Shown here: positions 25,856 through 34,429 of the stretch, piece by piece
Numbering within the stretch: the stretch's first letter is position 1
How the letters are laid out: each line of letters begins with the position of its first letter
Assembly: GCF_000444995.1 (NCBI RefSeq)
Contig: NC_022041.1
Coordinates: 1,834,001-1,898,000 of the forward strand
Length of the DNA: 64,000 nucleotides
Direction: 5' to 3'
DNA from: Paracoccus aminophilus JCM 7686
GTDB taxonomy: Bacteria; Pseudomonadota; Alphaproteobacteria; Rhodobacterales; Rhodobacteraceae
Made by a program: the position numbers and the translations under genes
Notes under the pieces: model-generated
Databases searched by the model: none
What the model saw: the letters and a program-made list of their open reading frames with translations, nothing else
What the model was told of the DNA's origin: nothing

Positions 25856-26797
25856 ATGATACGACTTGAACATGTCACCAAGATCTTCTCTGGCGCGCCG
25901 CGTCCTGCGGTGAACCAGCTTGACCTCGATATCGAGGCGGGCATGAGCGTGGCGATGATCGGCCCTTCGGGCTGCGGCAAGACCACGACCATGCGCATGG
26001 TCAACTGCCTTGAGACGCCCACGAGCGGCCGGGTTCTGGTCAATGGCAGGAACGTGGCCGAGACCGATCCGCGCCAGCTGCGCCGCACCATCGGCTATGT
26101 GATCCAGCAGGTCGGGCTGTTTCCGCATATGACGATTGCGCGCAATATCGCGACCGTGCCGCGCCTCCTTGGCTGGGACAAGGCGCGGATCGACCGGCGC
26201 ATCGACGAGCTGCTGGAGCTCGTGAGCCTCGATCCCGCGATCATGCGCGACCGGCTGCCCCATCAGCTCTCGGGCGGCCAGCGTCAGCGCGTGGGCTTTG
26301 CCCGCGCCTTGGCCGCCGATCCCGATATCATGCTGATGGACGAGCCCTTCGGCGCGATTGATCCGATCACCCGGATCAAGCTGCAAGACGAGTTCCGTCA
26401 GATCCTCAAGAAGGTCAGCAAGACCGTCGTCATCGTCACCCATGACATCGACGAGGCGATCAAGATGGGCGACCGCATCGCGATCATGAAGGACGGCGAG
26501 CTTCTGCGCTATGACGCGCCCGACGCGATCCTTGCCGATCCGGGCAGTGATTTCGTGCGCGACTTCCTTGGCCCCGACCGCGCGATCAAGCGCTTGAGCC
26601 TGATCAATGTCGCCCGCATCATGACCCCGCCGCGGGCCATGCCGCATGGCGCGTCGATCTCGTCCGAGGCCAATCTGCATCTGGCGCTGTCCTCGATGAT
26701 CGAGCGCAATCTGACGGGGCTCGACGTGACCGCCCCCGATGGCGCGATCATCGGCCATCTTCACCGCGACGCCATTCTGGATTGCCAGACCGCCTGA
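25856..26797 (+). CDS. OpuC-type ABC transporter ATPase
   Basis: 313 aa. Walker A GPSGCGKTT at about 38-46, Q loop in GYVIQQVGLFPHMT, ABC signature LSGGQRQRVGFARALA, Walker B IMLMDEPFGAIDP and the switch His in IVTHDIDEA. After about residue 240 only one partial CBS-like segment remains (ARIMTPPRAMPHGAS to the end), shorter than the tandem CBS regulatory part of OpuA-type ATPases. Ionic-strength gating like that of OpuA is therefore doubtful. Last gene of the transporter operon, followed by a strong terminator. Confidence 0.94.
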   Translation: MIRLEHVTKIFSGAPRPAVNQLDLDIEAGMSVAMIGPSGCGKTTTMRMVNCLETPTSGRVLVNGRNVAETDPRQLRRTIGYVIQQVGLFPHMTIARNIATVPRLLGWDKARIDRRIDELLELVSLDPAIMRDRLPHQLSGGQRQRVGFARALAADPDIMLMDEPFGAIDPITRIKLQDEFRQILKKVSKTVVIVTHDIDEAIKMGDRIAIMKDGELLRYDAPDAILADPGSDFVRDFLGPDRAIKRLSLINVARIMTPPRAMPHGASISSEANLHLALSSMIERNLTGLDVTAPDGAIIGHLHRDAILDCQTA

Positions 26798-26830
26798 GTT
26801 CACCGGCGGATTGAGCGGCTCACCAAATAA

Positions 26831-26864
26831 AAACGCCCGCCAAGCAAATGCTTGTCGGGCGTTT
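26831..26864. terminator. Bidirectional rho-independent terminator
   Basis: A 16-bp stem with one mismatch (AAACGCCCG arm, TGCTTG inner arm) closes a tiny AA loop, with A-rich and T-rich flanks on both sides. It lies between the convergent OpuC-type ATPase gene and the nucleoside hydrolase gene and can serve both. Confidence 0.9.
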
Positions 26865-26890
26865 CTGATGTAGAATCTAAGGAGAGGCGC

Positions 26891-27811
26891 TCACGGATAG
26901 CGATGCAGCGCCTCGACAAAGAGATCCTCGAAAGCCTGCGCATCGACGCCGGTGACGACGGTGCAATTGGGCTGACGTCCGGCGAGATGACGTTCGCTGA
27001 CCGCCGCGAGCACCTGTCCCGCAGCCGGACCGGCCTCGGTCAGGATCGAGACATGCGCCTCGACGCTGGTGAAGATGCTGCGGTCGAGCATCCAGGCAAT
27101 CGCGCTCGGATCATGCAGGCAGGGATCTTTCGAGCCGTAGTTGATCAGCAGATGCGCGACCTCGTCCGCAATCGGCGTGCCGATCTCTTGAACGCGGCGG
27201 ATCATCTCGGCGCTGACCAGAGCCTGACGGGTCACGTCAAGGCCAAGCATGGTGATCGGAATGTCCGCCTCGAAGACGATGGCGGCGGCATGGGGATCGA
27301 CGACAAAGTTGAACTCGCCAAGCGGGGTCGTATTGCCGGGGCAGAAGGCCGCGCCGCCCATCAAGGTGATCGCCTCGATGAAATTCGGCAGCTCCGGGTC
27401 AAGGATCAGCGCCAACGCGAGGTTCGTGAGCGGCCCGGTCGCGCAGATATGCAGCTTGCCCTCGGCCCGCGCGATGCGCGAGATCTCGTTGGCGGCGTGA
27501 CCGCCCGCGAGCTCCATCACTGGCGGCGGCAGCGTGCTGCCCGCCAGCCCGTCGCTGCCATGCATGATCGAGACCCGCCCGCGCGAGGCCATGATCGGAC
27601 GCGCGGCCCCGGCGTAAACCGGGATGTCCTGACGCCCGACCAGTTCGAGAATGCGGCGCGCGTTGTTCAGGCAGGGCGCAAGCCCGACATTGCCCGCAAC
27701 GCAGGTCACGCCGATCATCTCGATCGCATCGCGGCGCCCCAGCGCCAGCAGCATGGCCAGCGCGTCATCCGCACCCGGGTCGCAGTCGTAGAGGAAGCGC
27801 AAAGCGGCCAT
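26891..27811 (-). CDS. Nucleoside hydrolase (IunH family)
   Basis: 306 aa. Hydrolyses the N-glycosidic bond of nucleosides to base and ribose. The calcium-binding N-terminus reads DCDPGADDALAMLLAL, and the ribose/Ca site continues with CATGPLTNLALAL, MGGAAFCPGN, EFNFVVDPHAA and the C-terminal DPSAIAWML. All signature residues are present. It is the last gene of a PotABCD-type transporter operon, its start 2 bp after the ATPase stop. This suggests the transporter brings in a nucleoside or nucleoside-like compound, which is inference. Confidence 0.92.
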   Translation of the reverse strand: MAALRFLYDCDPGADDALAMLLALGRRDAIEMIGVTCVAGNVGLAPCLNNARRILELVGRQDIPVYAGAARPIMASRGRVSIMHGSDGLAGSTLPPPVMELAGGHAANEISRIARAEGKLHICATGPLTNLALALILDPELPNFIEAITLMGGAAFCPGNTTPLGEFNFVVDPHAAAIVFEADIPITMLGLDVTRQALVSAEMIRRVQEIGTPIADEVAHLLINYGSKDPCLHDPSAIAWMLDRSIFTSVEAHVSILTEAGPAAGQVLAAVSERHLAGRQPNCTVVTGVDAQAFEDLFVEALHRYP

Positions 27812-27813
27812 TG

Positions 27814-28914
27814 TCAGTCCTTCAAGAAACGGGCCGCCTCGGGCGCCCAGCCAAAACGCACGGTCTTGCCGACCAGAGGCTCGCCGTCCTGAGCCGGTGC
27901 GCGCAGGATGATCTCCTGCCCGCCCGCATTCAGGATGACGCGCAGTTCCGAGCCGCCATAGACGGTTTCGGTGACCTGCCCCTCATAGGCGCCCTCGCCC
28001 AGAGTAATCGCCTCGGGGCGGATGACAAGCGCGCCCTCGGTGCCGTCAGCAGGCGTCGCGCCATGGATCGGCAGCGCGCCGAAGGGACCGTGAAGCTGAC
28101 CGCCGCGCACCGTGCCGCGAATGATCGACGAGACGCCGATGAAATCCGCGACAAAGAGGTTTTCGGGCGTTTCATACATCGCCTGCGGCGTGCCGAGCTG
28201 GGCAATGCGGCCGTCATTCATCAGGCAGACCCGGTCCGAAAGCGCAAGCGCCTCTTGCTGGTCATGGGTGACGAAGATGATGGTCGCACCGGTCTCGCGG
28301 TGGATGCGCTTGATCTCGATCTGCATGATCTCGCGCAGCTTGGCGTCAAGCGCGCTCAGCGGCTCGTCCATCAGGATGATCGCGGGATCATAGACAAGGC
28401 AGCGGGCCAGAGCGACGCGCTGCTGCTGGCCGCCCGAAAGCTGGGTCGGCAGACGGCCCGCCGCATGAGCAAGGCCCACGGTTTCGAGCGCACGGGCGAC
28501 TTTGGCCGCGATCTCGCTACGCGAAACCTTGCGCATTTTCAGCGCAAAGCCGACGTTTTCGGCAACCGTCATATGCGGGAACAGCGCATAGTTCTGGAAA
28601 ACGACGCCAATGTCGCGCTTGTTCACCGGAGCATGGGTCTGGTCCTTGCCGTCAATGATGACCGAGCCAGCGCTCGGGTCCTGCAGACCGCAGATCAGTT
28701 GCAAAAGCGTGGTCTTGCCAGAGCCCGAAGGCCCAAGCAGCGTCAAAAGCTCGCCCTTGCGCACGTCGAGATCGACGTGATCCAGCGCGGTGGTCTGGCC
28801 ATAGACTTTGGCCAGACCCCGAACCTGAAGCTTGATTTCCGGCGAATGGGGAGAAGCGGCGGACATGGAGGCAGGATTTCCTTTGGTCGCGGGAGTGAGA
28901 ACAGCCGTTTGCAT
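27814..28914 (-). CDS. PotA-type ABC transporter ATPase
   Basis: 366 aa. Walker A GPSGSGKTT, signature LSGGQQQRVALARCL, Walker B IILMDEPLSALDAK, switch IFVTHDQQEAL, then a TOBE domain in the last 100 residues (VIRPEAITLGEG). The group is the spermidine/putrescine, iron and opine branch. The ATG at 28914 follows the permease stop at once; an ATG 16 codons later (28866) has AAAGGAA upstream and may be the true start. Energises the importer with the fused permease encoded before it. Confidence 0.92.
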   Translation of the reverse strand: MQTAVLTPATKGNPASMSAASPHSPEIKLQVRGLAKVYGQTTALDHVDLDVRKGELLTLLGPSGSGKTTLLQLICGLQDPSAGSVIIDGKDQTHAPVNKRDIGVVFQNYALFPHMTVAENVGFALKMRKVSRSEIAAKVARALETVGLAHAAGRLPTQLSGGQQQRVALARCLVYDPAIILMDEPLSALDAKLREIMQIEIKRIHRETGATIIFVTHDQQEALALSDRVCLMNDGRIAQLGTPQAMYETPENLFVADFIGVSSIIRGTVRGGQLHGPFGALPIHGATPADGTEGALVIRPEAITLGEGAYEGQVTETVYGGSELRVILNAGGQEIILRAPAQDGEPLVGKTVRFGWAPEAARFLKD

Positions 28915-28915
28915 C

Positions 28916-30652
28916 TCAGCGCGGCCGTGATTTTTCGGCGATGACGAAGAGAACGGTCACCACGACGATGATGAAGACCGAGGCCGCGGCCAGGGTCGGC
29001 GAAATGCTCAGGATGATGTCATCCCACATCTGCTTGGGCAGCGTCTGCTTGACGCCCGCACCGACGAAAAGCGCGATGGTCAGCTCCTCGAAGGAATGCA
29101 GCAAACCGAAGAGGAAGGCCGCAATCGCGCCGCCGCGCACCAGAGGCACCAGCACCAGACGGATCTGCTGCCACCGGCTTGCGCCAAGCGTCGCTGCCGC
29201 CTGAATGAGACGCCAGTCCACCGCGCGGAAGGTCGTGAGCAGGATGACGAAGACCACCGGGATCGCCGAAAGCGTATGGCCCAGCACGATGCCGGTATTG
29301 GTGGCAATCAGGCCCATTTTCGCGAAAACGTAGAACAAAGCCACGCCGATCACGATATTCGGCACCACCATCGGCAGCATGAACGACAGGAAAATCAGCC
29401 CGCTCGCCTTATGCTTCGAGCGCGCCAGCCCGTAGGCCGCAAAGCCCGCAAGCAGCGTCGCCAGCACCCCGGTCAGGATCGCGACAATGGCAGAGCGCAA
29501 GGTCGCGCCAGTCCATTGCGCCGAGCCGAGATAGGTCTCGAACCAGCGCAGCGAGAAGCTTTTCGGCGGGAACTCAAGGAAGCTCGAGCCTGAGAACGCC
29601 ATCGGCGGGAAGGCAAGAACCGGGATGATCATGATGATGATCACCAGCCAGACGAAGACGGTGAAGGCGCCACGGCCCAGACGGACCGGCAGGACACGGG
29701 CAATCGCATCGCTGATCGCAGCGCCGAGCTCAATGAGGATACCGCCGAAGAAGCCGACGATGCGCCCGCGTTTGACCGCGCCGCCAGATCCCGAAACCGC
29801 CGACATGCCGAAGACCCGGTCATAAAGCGCGATGGTGATCAGCGTCACCGCCAGCAGCAGCGCGGCGAGGGCTCCGGCAAGGCGCAGGTTGAAGAGCTTC
29901 TGGACCTGCGTGATCATCATCTGCCCGATCACGGTTTCATTCGGAGAGCCGAGCAGCGAGGGCGTGATGAAGAAGCCAAGGCCCATCACGAAGATCAGCA
30001 GACCGGCAGCGGCAACGCCCGGCATCGAGAGCGGCAGGAAGACGCGCCAGAAGGCCTGCGGACGGGTCGCGCCAAGGCTCATGGCCGCCGGGACCAGACG
30101 GTTGTCGATGGTCAGCATGGTCGGCAGCATGGTCAGGATCGCGATCGGCAGCATGGCATGGGCCATGCCGAAAACCACCGCGCCGCGACCGTAGAGCAGA
30201 TTAAGCTCGGTCTCGAACCCGATGCCGGTCAGCAATTGCGCGACGATCCCCTTGCGCGCCAAAAGCACGATCCAGGCAAAGTTCTTGAGAAGCGGGCTCA
30301 GCCAGAAGGGCAAGAGCACCAGCCACATCGCCATGCGACGGCGGCGCTCCTCCATCCCGGCAAGCCAAAGCGCGATCGGATAGCCGATGAGCAGGCAGAC
30401 CAGCGTCACCTGCGCCGAGATGACGAATGTGTTGATCAGCACCTTCACGTAAACGCCCGCCGAGAAAAGCTGGCGATAGACCGAAAGGTCGAAGGCGCCC
30501 GTCTTGGGGTCGATGAAGGATTGCCAGATCAGCGCGCCTGCCGGAAGGATCAGCAGCAGCGCCATATAGACAAGGCCGGGAGAGGAAAGCCAAAGGCTGT
30601 CGAACCCGGAACGCTTCCTTACCGGGAAGTTATTGGCGGAAAGATCAGCCAT
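28916..30652 (-). CDS. Fused ABC transporter permease (PotB-PotC-type halves in one protein)
   Basis: 578 aa with about twelve membrane helices in two homologous halves joined near residue 300. Each half has its own coupling loop: VPAAMSLGATRPQAFWRV in the first and IQAAATLGASRWQQIRLV in the second. The first half matches PotB-like and the second PotC-like permeases, which are normally separate genes. Start ATG 30652 has AGGAC upstream; the frame extends 22 codons further without an RBS. It needs no other permease and is flanked by its binding protein and ATPase genes. Confidence 0.92.
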   Translation of the reverse strand: MADLSANNFPVRKRSGFDSLWLSSPGLVYMALLLILPAGALIWQSFIDPKTGAFDLSVYRQLFSAGVYVKVLINTFVISAQVTLVCLLIGYPIALWLAGMEERRRRMAMWLVLLPFWLSPLLKNFAWIVLLARKGIVAQLLTGIGFETELNLLYGRGAVVFGMAHAMLPIAILTMLPTMLTIDNRLVPAAMSLGATRPQAFWRVFLPLSMPGVAAAGLLIFVMGLGFFITPSLLGSPNETVIGQMMITQVQKLFNLRLAGALAALLLAVTLITIALYDRVFGMSAVSGSGGAVKRGRIVGFFGGILIELGAAISDAIARVLPVRLGRGAFTVFVWLVIIIMIIPVLAFPPMAFSGSSFLEFPPKSFSLRWFETYLGSAQWTGATLRSAIVAILTGVLATLLAGFAAYGLARSKHKASGLIFLSFMLPMVVPNIVIGVALFYVFAKMGLIATNTGIVLGHTLSAIPVVFVILLTTFRAVDWRLIQAAATLGASRWQQIRLVLVPLVRGGAIAAFLFGLLHSFEELTIALFVGAGVKQTLPKQMWDDIILSISPTLAAASVFIIVVVTVLFVIAEKSRPR

Positions 30653-30776
30653 GGAAGTCCTGTTCTTTGCAAAAGGTGCCCCGCCGCGCCTGCGCGGCCG
30701 GGCTCCATCTGTCAGCAACTCGGCCCCGCCGAGGCAGGGCCGAAGGGTCGAAGAGATCCGTGCTTGGGCCTAGGGC

Positions 30777-31847
30777 TTAGCTCAGGATCCATTGTTCAAA
30801 GCGCTGGGTCAGCTCGTCCTGATGCTCGGCCCAGAAAGGCGCGCCCAGCAGGGTCAGGCCCTTGATATTGTCCGGCGCGGTCGGCAGCAGCTTGGCTTTT
30901 TCCGGCGGAATGAAGTCATAGGCCTTCATATTGGTCGGACCGCAAGCGAGCGCCGGAGTATAGGCGGCCTGACGCTCGGCATCGAGGCACCATTCGATGA
31001 ATTTGCGCGCGAGATCGGCCTTGTCGGTGTTGCCCGCAATGGTCCAGCCGTCGATGTTGTAAAGACCGCCGTTCCACAGGATGCTCGCCGGCGCGCCTTC
31101 GTCGATCGCGGCTTGCGCACGGGTCGACCAGCTCGACATCAGATCGAGCTCGCCGTCTTTGAGAAGCTGGGTCGCATGGGCGCCCGAGGTCCACCAGATG
31201 TCGATCTTCGACTTGATCTTGTCGAGGCTCGCGAAAGCGCGGTCCACGTCGAGCGGATAGAGCTTGTCGAGCTCGACGCCATCGGCCAGCAGCGCCATCT
31301 CCAGCGTGGTGACCGGGCTGCGCCACAACCCGCGGCGGCCCTTGAAGCCATCGGTGTTCCAGAAATCGGCCCAGCTCGTCGGGACCTCTTTCACGGTGTC
31401 GGTGCGATAGGCCATGGCGAGCGCATAAATCGCGACGCCGACGAAATCGGGCTCGAAGTTGTTCGGGGTGAAATCATCGGGGTTCTTCACCTCGATATTC
31501 ACCGGCAGCATATACTGGTCGCCCATTTGGCGCAGACGCAGAACGTGCTCGGGCGTCATCAGCGCCACGTCGAACAGTTTCGTGTCGGTGTCGATCGCCA
31601 TCTTATATTGCGGGATCGGATCGGGCTCGTTGGTGTTCACCTGGATCGAGACGCCGGTCGCCTCGGTGAAGCTGTCGTAGAAGCCGAGCTTGAAGCCTTC
31701 GTAGAAGGCCCCGCCCATGTCACGGACCGTCAGGACCTCGCCTGCGAAAACGCGCGAACCCTTCAGGATGACCGGCGCCGCAAGGGCAGCCGCGGCCAGC
31801 CCCGTGCTGTTTTTCAAAAACCTGCGGCGCGAAAATTCCGTGCTCAT
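30777..31847 (-). CDS. PotD-type periplasmic binding protein with Tat signal
   Basis: 356 aa. The N-terminus SRRRFLKNSTGLAAAALAA is a Tat signal, so it is exported folded. The mature domain reads VRDMGGAFYEGFKLGFYD, ETVPTSWADFW-like VPTSWADFWNT and GRRGLWRSPVTTLEMAL, then EHQDELTQRFEQWI at the end. The group binds polyamines, opines or other small organic cations. GGAGGATGTGA precedes the ATG. First gene of the operon to the nucleoside hydrolase; the dyad at 31909 is about 60 bp upstream. Confidence 0.9.
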   Translation of the reverse strand: MSTEFSRRRFLKNSTGLAAAALAAPVILKGSRVFAGEVLTVRDMGGAFYEGFKLGFYDSFTEATGVSIQVNTNEPDPIPQYKMAIDTDTKLFDVALMTPEHVLRLRQMGDQYMLPVNIEVKNPDDFTPNNFEPDFVGVAIYALAMAYRTDTVKEVPTSWADFWNTDGFKGRRGLWRSPVTTLEMALLADGVELDKLYPLDVDRAFASLDKIKSKIDIWWTSGAHATQLLKDGELDLMSSWSTRAQAAIDEGAPASILWNGGLYNIDGWTIAGNTDKADLARKFIEWCLDAERQAAYTPALACGPTNMKAYDFIPPEKAKLLPTAPDNIKGLTLLGAPFWAEHQDELTQRFEQWILS

Positions 31848-31908
31848 TCACATCCTCCAGCTGTTGTATGAAGCTTTGTCGGCGCACATTTCCCATCCGA
31901 CTGGCTTC

Positions 31909-31926
31909 GGTAAATTACAATTTTCC
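31909..31926. promoter_or_regulatory. Candidate LysR operator, copy 2 (upstream of PotD-type operon)
   Basis: Contains AAATTACAATTT inside GGT...TTCC, 11 of 12 identical to AAATTACGATTT at 35770-35781 and in the same orientation. AAAT/ATTT arms form a dyad typical of LysR sites. Confidence 0.5.
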
Positions 31927-31965
31927 GTTCATCTGCTTTGGCGCAAGCGAAGCAGATAGCGCCGA

Positions 31966-33132
31966 TCACCGGCAAAAGCGATCCACTGCCGCGCTCAACA
32001 TTGCGTCACAAGCGGCAAGCTGGCTCTCGGCGATGAATTCATCGGGGCGGTGGCCCTGCGCCATATCTCCGGGGCCGCAAACAACCACTGGTAGATCAAG
32101 CGCTTGCGCGAAGAGCCCGGCCTCGGTCCCGAAACTGACCCGACATTCGGGCGTGCCCTGCGGCAGGCAAGCGGCGAAAGCGCGCACGGCCGGGGCCTCG
32201 GGATCGGTGGCGAGACCGGGGTAGCTGCCGGTCTGGATGATCTCCAATCCCGCCTCGGGAAATGCCGCCAGATGGTGCGACAGCGCGTTTTCCCCGGCCT
32301 TTTCGATCCGCGCGGCAAGGGCGCGAGAATCATCTGCGGCCATCATCCGGCATTCCATCAGCATTTCGGCGCGGTCCGGCACCAGGTTGACCACAGTCCC
32401 GGCGGTGAGCTTGCCGACATGGACGGTGGCATATGGGACGGAATAGCCCGCTTCGCGGGGGCCGGTGGCGGCGATCTCGTCTTGCAGGTCGCGCAAAGCC
32501 ACGATGAAGTCACTGGCAACATGCAGCGCGTTCAGCGCAAGCGGCGCCTCGGCGGAATGGCGCGGCGTGCCGCGCGCGGTGACGCTGAAGGCCATCTTGC
32601 CCTTATGGCCCAGACAAAGCCGCATCGAGGTCGGCTCTCCGACCACGATCAGCTCGGGACGGATGCCTTGCGCGGCGATCTCTGCGATCATCGGTCGCAC
32701 ACCGACGCAGCCGATTTCCTCGTCATAAGAGATCGCGAGCCAGAGCGGTTTGGTCAGCGTCGCCGGAGTGGTCCGCTCGACCAGCGCCATAACCGCGGCG
32801 ATGAAGCCCTTCATATCGGTGGTGCCGCGCCCGTAAAGCAGGCCATCCGCGCGGGTCATCGCGAAAGCCGGGCGCGTCCAGTCCTGCCCCGCCACCGGGA
32901 CGACATCGACATGGCCCGAGAGCATCAGCCCGCCCTCCACATCCGGCCCCGGTTCGGGTCCAAGCCGCGCCAGCAGCGAGGTCTTGGTGCCGGTCTGGTC
33001 GGGAAAGCGCTGGCAGATCCCGCCCCGCGCCTCAATCGCGGCCTCAAGCTGGGCGATCAGCGGCAGGTTGGTGTCGGCGCTGATCGTCGGATGGGCGATC
33101 AGCCGTTCAAGCCAGAGTTCGGTGGGGGTCAT
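31966..33132 (-). CDS. ArgE/M20-family amidohydrolase (acetylornithine deacetylase-like)
   Basis: 388 aa. Zinc-dependent amide hydrolase. Metal-site motifs are SGHVDVVP, GRGTTDMKG and the catalytic-Glu pair in SYDEEIGC; the lid domain has GHKGKMAFSV and RGTPRHSAEA. No signal peptide. Canonical ArgE makes ornithine from N-acetylornithine, but this copy lies after RidA and DUF1028 genes beside an import operon, so a catabolic N-acyl substrate is more likely. Probably last gene of the operon starting at 35686. Confidence 0.88.
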   Translation of the reverse strand: MTPTELWLERLIAHPTISADTNLPLIAQLEAAIEARGGICQRFPDQTGTKTSLLARLGPEPGPDVEGGLMLSGHVDVVPVAGQDWTRPAFAMTRADGLLYGRGTTDMKGFIAAVMALVERTTPATLTKPLWLAISYDEEIGCVGVRPMIAEIAAQGIRPELIVVGEPTSMRLCLGHKGKMAFSVTARGTPRHSAEAPLALNALHVASDFIVALRDLQDEIAATGPREAGYSVPYATVHVGKLTAGTVVNLVPDRAEMLMECRMMAADDSRALAARIEKAGENALSHHLAAFPEAGLEIIQTGSYPGLATDPEAPAVRAFAACLPQGTPECRVSFGTEAGLFAQALDLPVVVCGPGDMAQGHRPDEFIAESQLAACDAMLSAAVDRFCR

Positions 33133-33222
33133 GGCGCTGGTGCTCCTGCGCGGGGAAGATGGGGCAAAGACGGGAAAAGGCCCGGATCGCTCCGGGCCTG
33201 AAAACTGTCGCGAAACAGCGGG

Positions 33223-33900
33223 TTATTCGTCGCCCGGCACGCCATAAGACGGCGCGGCAGAGGGGTCGAGCGCGCGGGTGACGTAATCGCGGGCCTGCGG
33301 GCTATAGACCTCCCATGCGCGGGCGACGGCGGCGACGGGACAACCCTCGTCCAGCCAGTCGATGCGCAATTCGGCATAGGGCCAGCTCTCGCGGTCGACG
33401 ATCAACAGCCCGGCCGAGCGCACCGGCCCCGCCTCGCCGCCCGCCGCAATCGCGGCTTGCAGCGCGGCAATCAGGCGATCACCCAAAGCGCCGGAGGTTT
33501 TCTCGAAGGCCGAGACCATGGCAGCGGGCACGCCGTCATGGGCGAGAAGGTTGCCGCCTGCCGCGCAATCGCGCCCGGTGGCCGAGGTCCAGATGCCAAG
33601 CGCCTTAGCGCCGGAATGGACGGCAACGCCGCCTTGCGCATCGACGGCGAGCAATTGGCGATAATCGGGGAAAGCGTCCTCGGTCGCGGCTTTGGCCACG
33701 GCTGCCGCCGCATCCGCGCCCTCTGCCAGTGCCGAAAGCATCAACGGCCCCAGCGCCGGATTGGTGACATTCTGGGTCGAGACCGCGCCGATCCCGGCCT
33801 CGGCCCAAGCGCAGCGGGCGGCCACGGCGGGCGAGGAAGAGGAAATCGCGACGCCGAACTGGCCGGTTTCTGCGCAACGGGCGACGATGGAAAAGGTCAT
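33223..33900 (-). CDS. DUF1028-family protein (Ntn-hydrolase-like)
   Basis: 225 aa. Start MTFSIVARCAETGQFGVAISS is the family signature, followed by AVGSTQN-like GAVSTQNVTNPALG and RQLLAVDAQGGVAVHSG, with RDCAAGGNLLA near 115. The fold is related to Ntn hydrolases, and members are often found with RidA and peptidase or amidase genes. ATG at 33900 has GGAGAG upstream; the frame runs 14 codons further. Enzymatic activity is not established for the family. Lies between RidA and ArgE-like genes. Confidence 0.9.
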   Translation of the reverse strand: MTFSIVARCAETGQFGVAISSSSPAVAARCAWAEAGIGAVSTQNVTNPALGPLMLSALAEGADAAAAVAKAATEDAFPDYRQLLAVDAQGGVAVHSGAKALGIWTSATGRDCAAGGNLLAHDGVPAAMVSAFEKTSGALGDRLIAALQAAIAAGGEAGPVRSAGLLIVDRESWPYAELRIDWLDEGCPVAAVARAWEVYSPQARDYVTRALDPSAAPSYGVPGDE

Positions 33901-33970
33901 GCGGGTCTCTCCAGTCGAAAGGGAAAGGCCGACCGGAGGCACCGGTCAGCCGAGGTTTGAAGGCGGGCGA

Positions 33971-34384
33971 TCAGTCCGGGATGACGGCGGTCGCGTCGAT
34001 CTCGACCAGCCATTCGGGACGCGCCAAGGCGACGACGACCAGCCCGGTGCAGACCGGATGCACGCCGCGGATATAATCGCCCATGGTGCGATAAACCGCC
34101 TCGCGGTGGCGCACATCGGTCAGATAGACCACGAGCTTCGTGACATGCTCCATCTTGCCGCCGCATTCTTCGACCAGCTGGCGGATGTTTTGCATGACCT
34201 TATGGGTCTGCTCGACCGGATCATGGCTCTCGATGTTCTTGGCGGTGTCGAGATCTTGCGGGCACTGGCCGCGCAGGAAGATCGTGGTGCCGCGCGCAAC
34301 GACGGCTTGCGCCAGATCGTTGTCGAGGTTCTGCTCGGGGTAGGTTTCTTTGGTGTTGAACTTACGAATGCGGGTATGTGCCAT
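33971..34384 (-). CDS. RidA/YjgF-family protein
   Basis: 137 aa trimeric-fold protein. IFLRGQCPQDLDTAKN holds the region that binds the substrate carboxylate, the helix reads QNIRQLVEECGG, and the C-terminal motif ALARPEWLVEIDATAVI ends in the conserved Glu-containing strand. In other pathways RidA proteins hydrolyse reactive enamines or imines or act as aminoacrylate deaminases. The preceding flavin monooxygenase may produce such an imine. Between the monooxygenase and DUF1028 genes. Confidence 0.92.
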   Translation of the reverse strand: MAHTRIRKFNTKETYPEQNLDNDLAQAVVARGTTIFLRGQCPQDLDTAKNIESHDPVEQTHKVMQNIRQLVEECGGKMEHVTKLVVYLTDVRHREAVYRTMGDYIRGVHPVCTGLVVVALARPEWLVEIDATAVIPD

Positions 34385-34429
34385 TCACTGTCTCCGTGGG
34401 GTCAGGCAAATTTGAAAGGGGCGGCGCGC

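Noticed and set aside
26891-27811. Nucleoside hydrolase as part of the quaternary-amine locus
   Set aside because: It is on the opposite strand beyond a strong bidirectional terminator and belongs to the PotABCD-type operon.
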